This document shows, in pieces, positions 6,551 through 7,907 of a DNA stretch of 7,907 nucleotides (positions within the stretch are counted from its first letter, which is position 1; each line of letters begins with the position of its first letter). The stretch is from the NCBI GenBank assembly GCA_023417785.1, contig JAEZEH010000176.1, forward strand, positions 1-7,907. The letters are read 5' to 3'. Made by a program: the position numbers and the translations under genes. Origin of the DNA: Bacteroidota bacterium. GTDB lineage: Bacteria; Bacteroidota; Bacteroidia; Cytophagales; Cyclobacteriaceae. The notes beneath the pieces were generated by a model. That model saw only the letters and a program-made list of their open reading frames with translations, ran no database searches and was not told the origin of the DNA.

Positions 6551-6746
6551 CGCGTCGTCTGCCTTCAGCGGCTTCTGCGAGAACCTTTGGTATCCGTCTT
6601 CCCTCACAGATCACAAGGAAGAATACATTGAAGGGTAAACCGCTCCGTTCTGCGGCTGCGTCTGCGTTCTCCGCGGCTTCTGGGAGAAAGTTGTGATACC
6701 CATCTTCTCACGCAGATCACAAGGAAGAATACGCAGGGGGATAAAA
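6551..6746. repeat. Two diverged direct copies of a ~90-bp repeat at the convergent junction
   Basis: Copy 1 (about 6551-6640) and copy 2 (about 6654-6746) align along most of their length. They share GCGGCTTCTG (6568-6577 and 6673-6682) and an exact 20-mer, CAGATCACAAGGAAGAATAC (6607-6626 and 6713-6732). The spacing is 105-106 bp, and the sequence in between has diverged by substitutions and small indels. Both copies end in a GGGTAAA/GGGATAAA-like stretch. No frame reads as protein, and the composition (TCTGCG-type words) resembles decayed intergenic repeats I know from Bacteroidota-related genomes. Together with the inverted segment that follows, it fills most of the 312-nt gene-free spacer 6518-6829. 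Confidence 0.65.
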
Positions 6747-6787
6747 GTTAACCCTGCGTGTCCTTCAATCCTCACAATCTGTGCACG
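6707..6787. terminator. Inverted repeat/hairpin between convergent operons (possible bidirectional terminator)
   Basis: ACGCAGGG (6731-6738) and CCCTGCGT (6752-6759) form a perfect 8-bp stem with a 13-nt loop. The similarity continues outwards imperfectly: CACGCAGAT near 6710 faces AATCTGTGCAC near 6776-6786. The right arm therefore looks like an inverted, diverged partial third copy of the adjacent repeat. On the minus strand the stem is followed by ATTCTTCCTT, moderately T-rich, about 100 nt downstream of the SPW gene stop. On the plus strand no T-run follows. Termination in either direction is plausible from its position between convergent genes but is not proven by the sequence. Confidence 0.35.
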
Positions 6788-6829
6788 GGGAAGTAGCTAT
6801 CTGATAGCAACATTTGGTTACGGCAGGAA

Positions 6830-7183
6830 TCAACTGTAGTCAATATCTTTCCACAATGCGGACCAGCCCCCGCCAAAATGGTTCTCTCGCTTAAGTTTCA
6901 CCAGCGACAACGCCATCACAAGCCACCCCGTGATATAGTCGCTGGCGAAGGCAGTGTTGTTGTCGTAATCCAGTACCCATGGTGCGAACAGAAGCCATGC
7001 GCCCAGGGGCAGGGTTACATACCTGAGATTCCGCGTACATTCGAAAATGGCGATCGTGGCAAATGTTATAATGAGAGGACCAATGACGTGGCCGTTATTC
7101 GCAATGGCCTTATCAAAATTGAAAATCCCCGGAGCTATCATTAGCCAGAGCCCAAGGATGATGCTTGCATATCGTGCCCACAT
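6830..7183 (-). CDS. SPW-repeat membrane protein
   Basis: A 117-residue, very hydrophobic protein with about four transmembrane helices arranged as two tandem repeats of the SPW type. Repeat 1 begins GLWLMIAPGIFNFD (residues 11-24) and repeat 2 GAWLLFAPWVLDYD (61-74). The second keeps the Pro-Trp of the name motif (A-P-W); the first has A-P-G. A short polar tail with Trp residues (GGGWSALWKDIDYS) ends it. The function of SPW proteins is unknown to me. The gene starts three bases after the stop of the VKOR-family gene and is surely co-transcribed with it; this pairing is one I recall from other genomes. It converges on mrpG across a repeat-filled spacer. I choose the ATG at 7183 because it directly follows the upstream stop. 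Confidence 0.85.
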   Translation of the reverse strand: MWARYASIILGLWLMIAPGIFNFDKAIANNGHVIGPLIITFATIAIFECTRNLRYVTLPLGAWLLFAPWVLDYDNNTAFASDYITGWLVMALSLVKLKRENHFGGGWSALWKDIDYS

Positions 7184-7186
7184 ATT

Positions 7187-7747
7187 CTAGTTGATTTTAT
7201 CCACTACAGAATTTACTCCCCAGAATCCTTTCCAGACCGACTCGCCGGATTGCTTAACGCGTTTGAGATATTGGAGACTCGCCAACACTTCGTCCAGTGA
7301 CGGGCCTATCATCACTACCGATATAGCTGCCGTTACCAGACAAAGCGTACACCACGCGTCGAAAAGCACCGGCTGAAATACCACGAGCATTACGCTTACC
7401 AACCCAAGAGGCCCGACTGCAAAACCAAAGGCAATCACGATCCACGGCATGGTTCGCCAGCGGCGTGGCCCTCCTATGACTCCCGCGATGACATCGAAAA
7501 GGTAACTAAGCGCGCCAAGTACCGCGTCGGGAATGGGCAGGAAATGTGAGACCGGGGAGTTAAGGATCGTTATACTTCCGTTGCCAAAAAAGGGCTCCCA
7601 AACCGATTTGATTATTCTCAATTGATAAAGGCCCATGTAACCCGCGATAAGAAAACCGACAAATGCCAGTACAATTATTGGAATACGTTGAGGCCAGGAA
7701 GCCGGGTTATAGGTCCAACCCGGTGGAATTACTTCTTCAGATTGCAT
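7187..7747 (-). CDS. VKOR-family membrane protein with CTLC motif, lacking the loop cysteines
   Basis: A 186-residue protein of the vitamin K epoxide reductase family with four or five transmembrane helices. The redox CxxC is W-C133-T-L-C136 near the start of the last helix. The family loop is recognisable (ILNSPVSHFLPIPDAVLGALSY, 61-82, key residues S64, P72-P74 flank and G78), but the Cys expected just before it is Ser or Gly (G57-S58). C133 and C136 are the only cysteines in the whole protein. Canonical bacterial VKORs use two loop cysteines to relay electrons between the CxxC and a DsbA-like partner, so this protein either needs another subunit for that step or does different chemistry. 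It is followed after 3 nt by the SPW gene and preceded, 14 nt away, by a second VKOR-like gene. I recall a VKOR subgroup with this same FFGNGS-type loop, so the loss is probably a subgroup trait. Confidence 0.85.
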   Translation of the reverse strand: MQSEEVIPPGWTYNPASWPQRIPIIVLAFVGFLIAGYMGLYQLRIIKSVWEPFFGNGSITILNSPVSHFLPIPDAVLGALSYLFDVIAGVIGGPRRWRTMPWIVIAFGFAVGPLGLVSVMLVVFQPVLFDAWCTLCLVTAAISVVMIGPSLDEVLASLQYLKRVKQSGESVWKGFWGVNSVVDKIN

Positions 7748-7761
7748 TTTGTTTTAACGAC

Positions 7762-7907
7762 TTATTTAAAAAGATTTCGAAGCGGAATCAGCCCAAGGAA
7801 ATTTACCAATGCTCCTGTTATACAGTATGGACAGACCTTTCGCTGAACAGCGGCCATATTGAACAAGTAGTAGCCGGCCCCTGCTGCCTGACCAATTAAA
7901 ATTCCGC
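7762..7907 (-). CDS. 3' end of a second VKOR-like gene with a CPYC redox motif (partial)
   Basis: Read on the minus strand, one frame enters from the right edge and ends at a TAA (complement of 7762-7764), giving the last 47 residues of a protein. The fragment contains a hydrophobic helix-like stretch (ILIGQAAGAGYYLF), then KVCPYCITGALVNF with a C-P-Y-C motif (fragment residues 25-28), then a short basic end (LRNLFK). A CxxC set at the start of a C-terminal transmembrane helix, preceded by another helix, is the layout of VKOR-family proteins; CPYC also occurs in other thiol-redox proteins. It lies 14 nt upstream of the CTLC-bearing VKOR-family gene, in the same direction, so the two were probably transcribed together. 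The N-terminal part, and any loop cysteines, lie outside the window. The open frame is certain; the family call is moderately sure. Confidence 0.65.
   Translation of the reverse strand, partial: GILIGQAAGAGYYLFNMAAVQRKVCPYCITGALVNFLGLIPLRNLFK

Noticed and set aside
6796..6808. GCTATC-T-GATAGC inverted repeat near the SPW gene stop as a terminator
   Set aside because: A one-base loop cannot form a stable hairpin, and the sequence lacks a T-run in either direction.
6541..6817. CATTTGG at 6541-6547 and 6811-6817 as a target-site duplication around the repeat cluster
   Set aside because: Seven bases matching by chance in a spacer this size is quite possible, the positions do not abut clear element ends, and there is no transposase.
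7622..7899. Plus-strand open frames of 74 and 78 codons over the right end
   Set aside because: They are antisense to the VKOR-family genes, which show clear family motifs on the minus strand.

Overview
The window comes from a bacterium of moderate G+C content, most likely a Bacteroidota member (Cytophagales/Chitinophagales-like). Three things suggest this: the start codons lack clear Shine-Dalgarno sequences and sit behind A-rich stretches; the spacers carry dispersed-repeat-like elements of a kind I associate with Bacteroidota genomes, including a GATAG-box element resembling the Flavo-1 RNA motif; and an SPW/VKOR gene pair is present. The placement is inference, because no rRNA or other phylogenetic marker is present.

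Layout. Positions 3-320 (+) hold the 3' end of an unrecognised gene, possibly a surface or outer-membrane beta-strand protein. Positions 321-731 are a 411-nt non-coding spacer rich in structure: short imperfect direct repeats, a GATAG-box element (378-465), a hairpin at 514-547, and a bulged 11-bp hairpin at 627-678 followed by seven T's just upstream of the next gene. Positions 732-6517 (+) are a complete seven-gene mrpABCDEFG operon. Nearly every junction is an ATGA stop/start overlap. The exception is the D-E junction, where three tiny ATGA-linked reading frames bridge a 44-nt gap. Positions 6518-6829 are a non-coding convergent junction filled by two diverged direct copies, and one partial inverted copy, of a repeat; the inverted pair forms a hairpin. 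Positions 6830-7907 are on the minus strand and read towards the mrp operon: the 3' end of a VKOR-like gene with a CPYC motif, a VKOR-family gene with a CTLC motif but no loop cysteines, and a small two-repeat SPW membrane protein.

How they work together. MrpA-G form one hetero-oligomeric membrane complex exchanging cytoplasmic Na+ for external H+, used for pH homeostasis and sodium tolerance. MrpA and MrpD are the complex-I-like antiporter subunits and keep their TM5 Glu and TM7 Lys. MrpC is NuoK-like. MrpB and the C-terminal part of MrpA form the side of the complex thought to carry Na+. MrpE, F and G are small membrane subunits needed for assembly and activity. The minus-strand operon is a separate unit, probably concerned with thiol redox chemistry in the membrane; its substrate cannot be told from the sequence.

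I see no mobile element gene, CRISPR array, tRNA or rRNA. The coding content is a known system. The less explained material lies in the two spacers, the mrpD-mrpE junction and the cysteine pattern of the VKOR pair.
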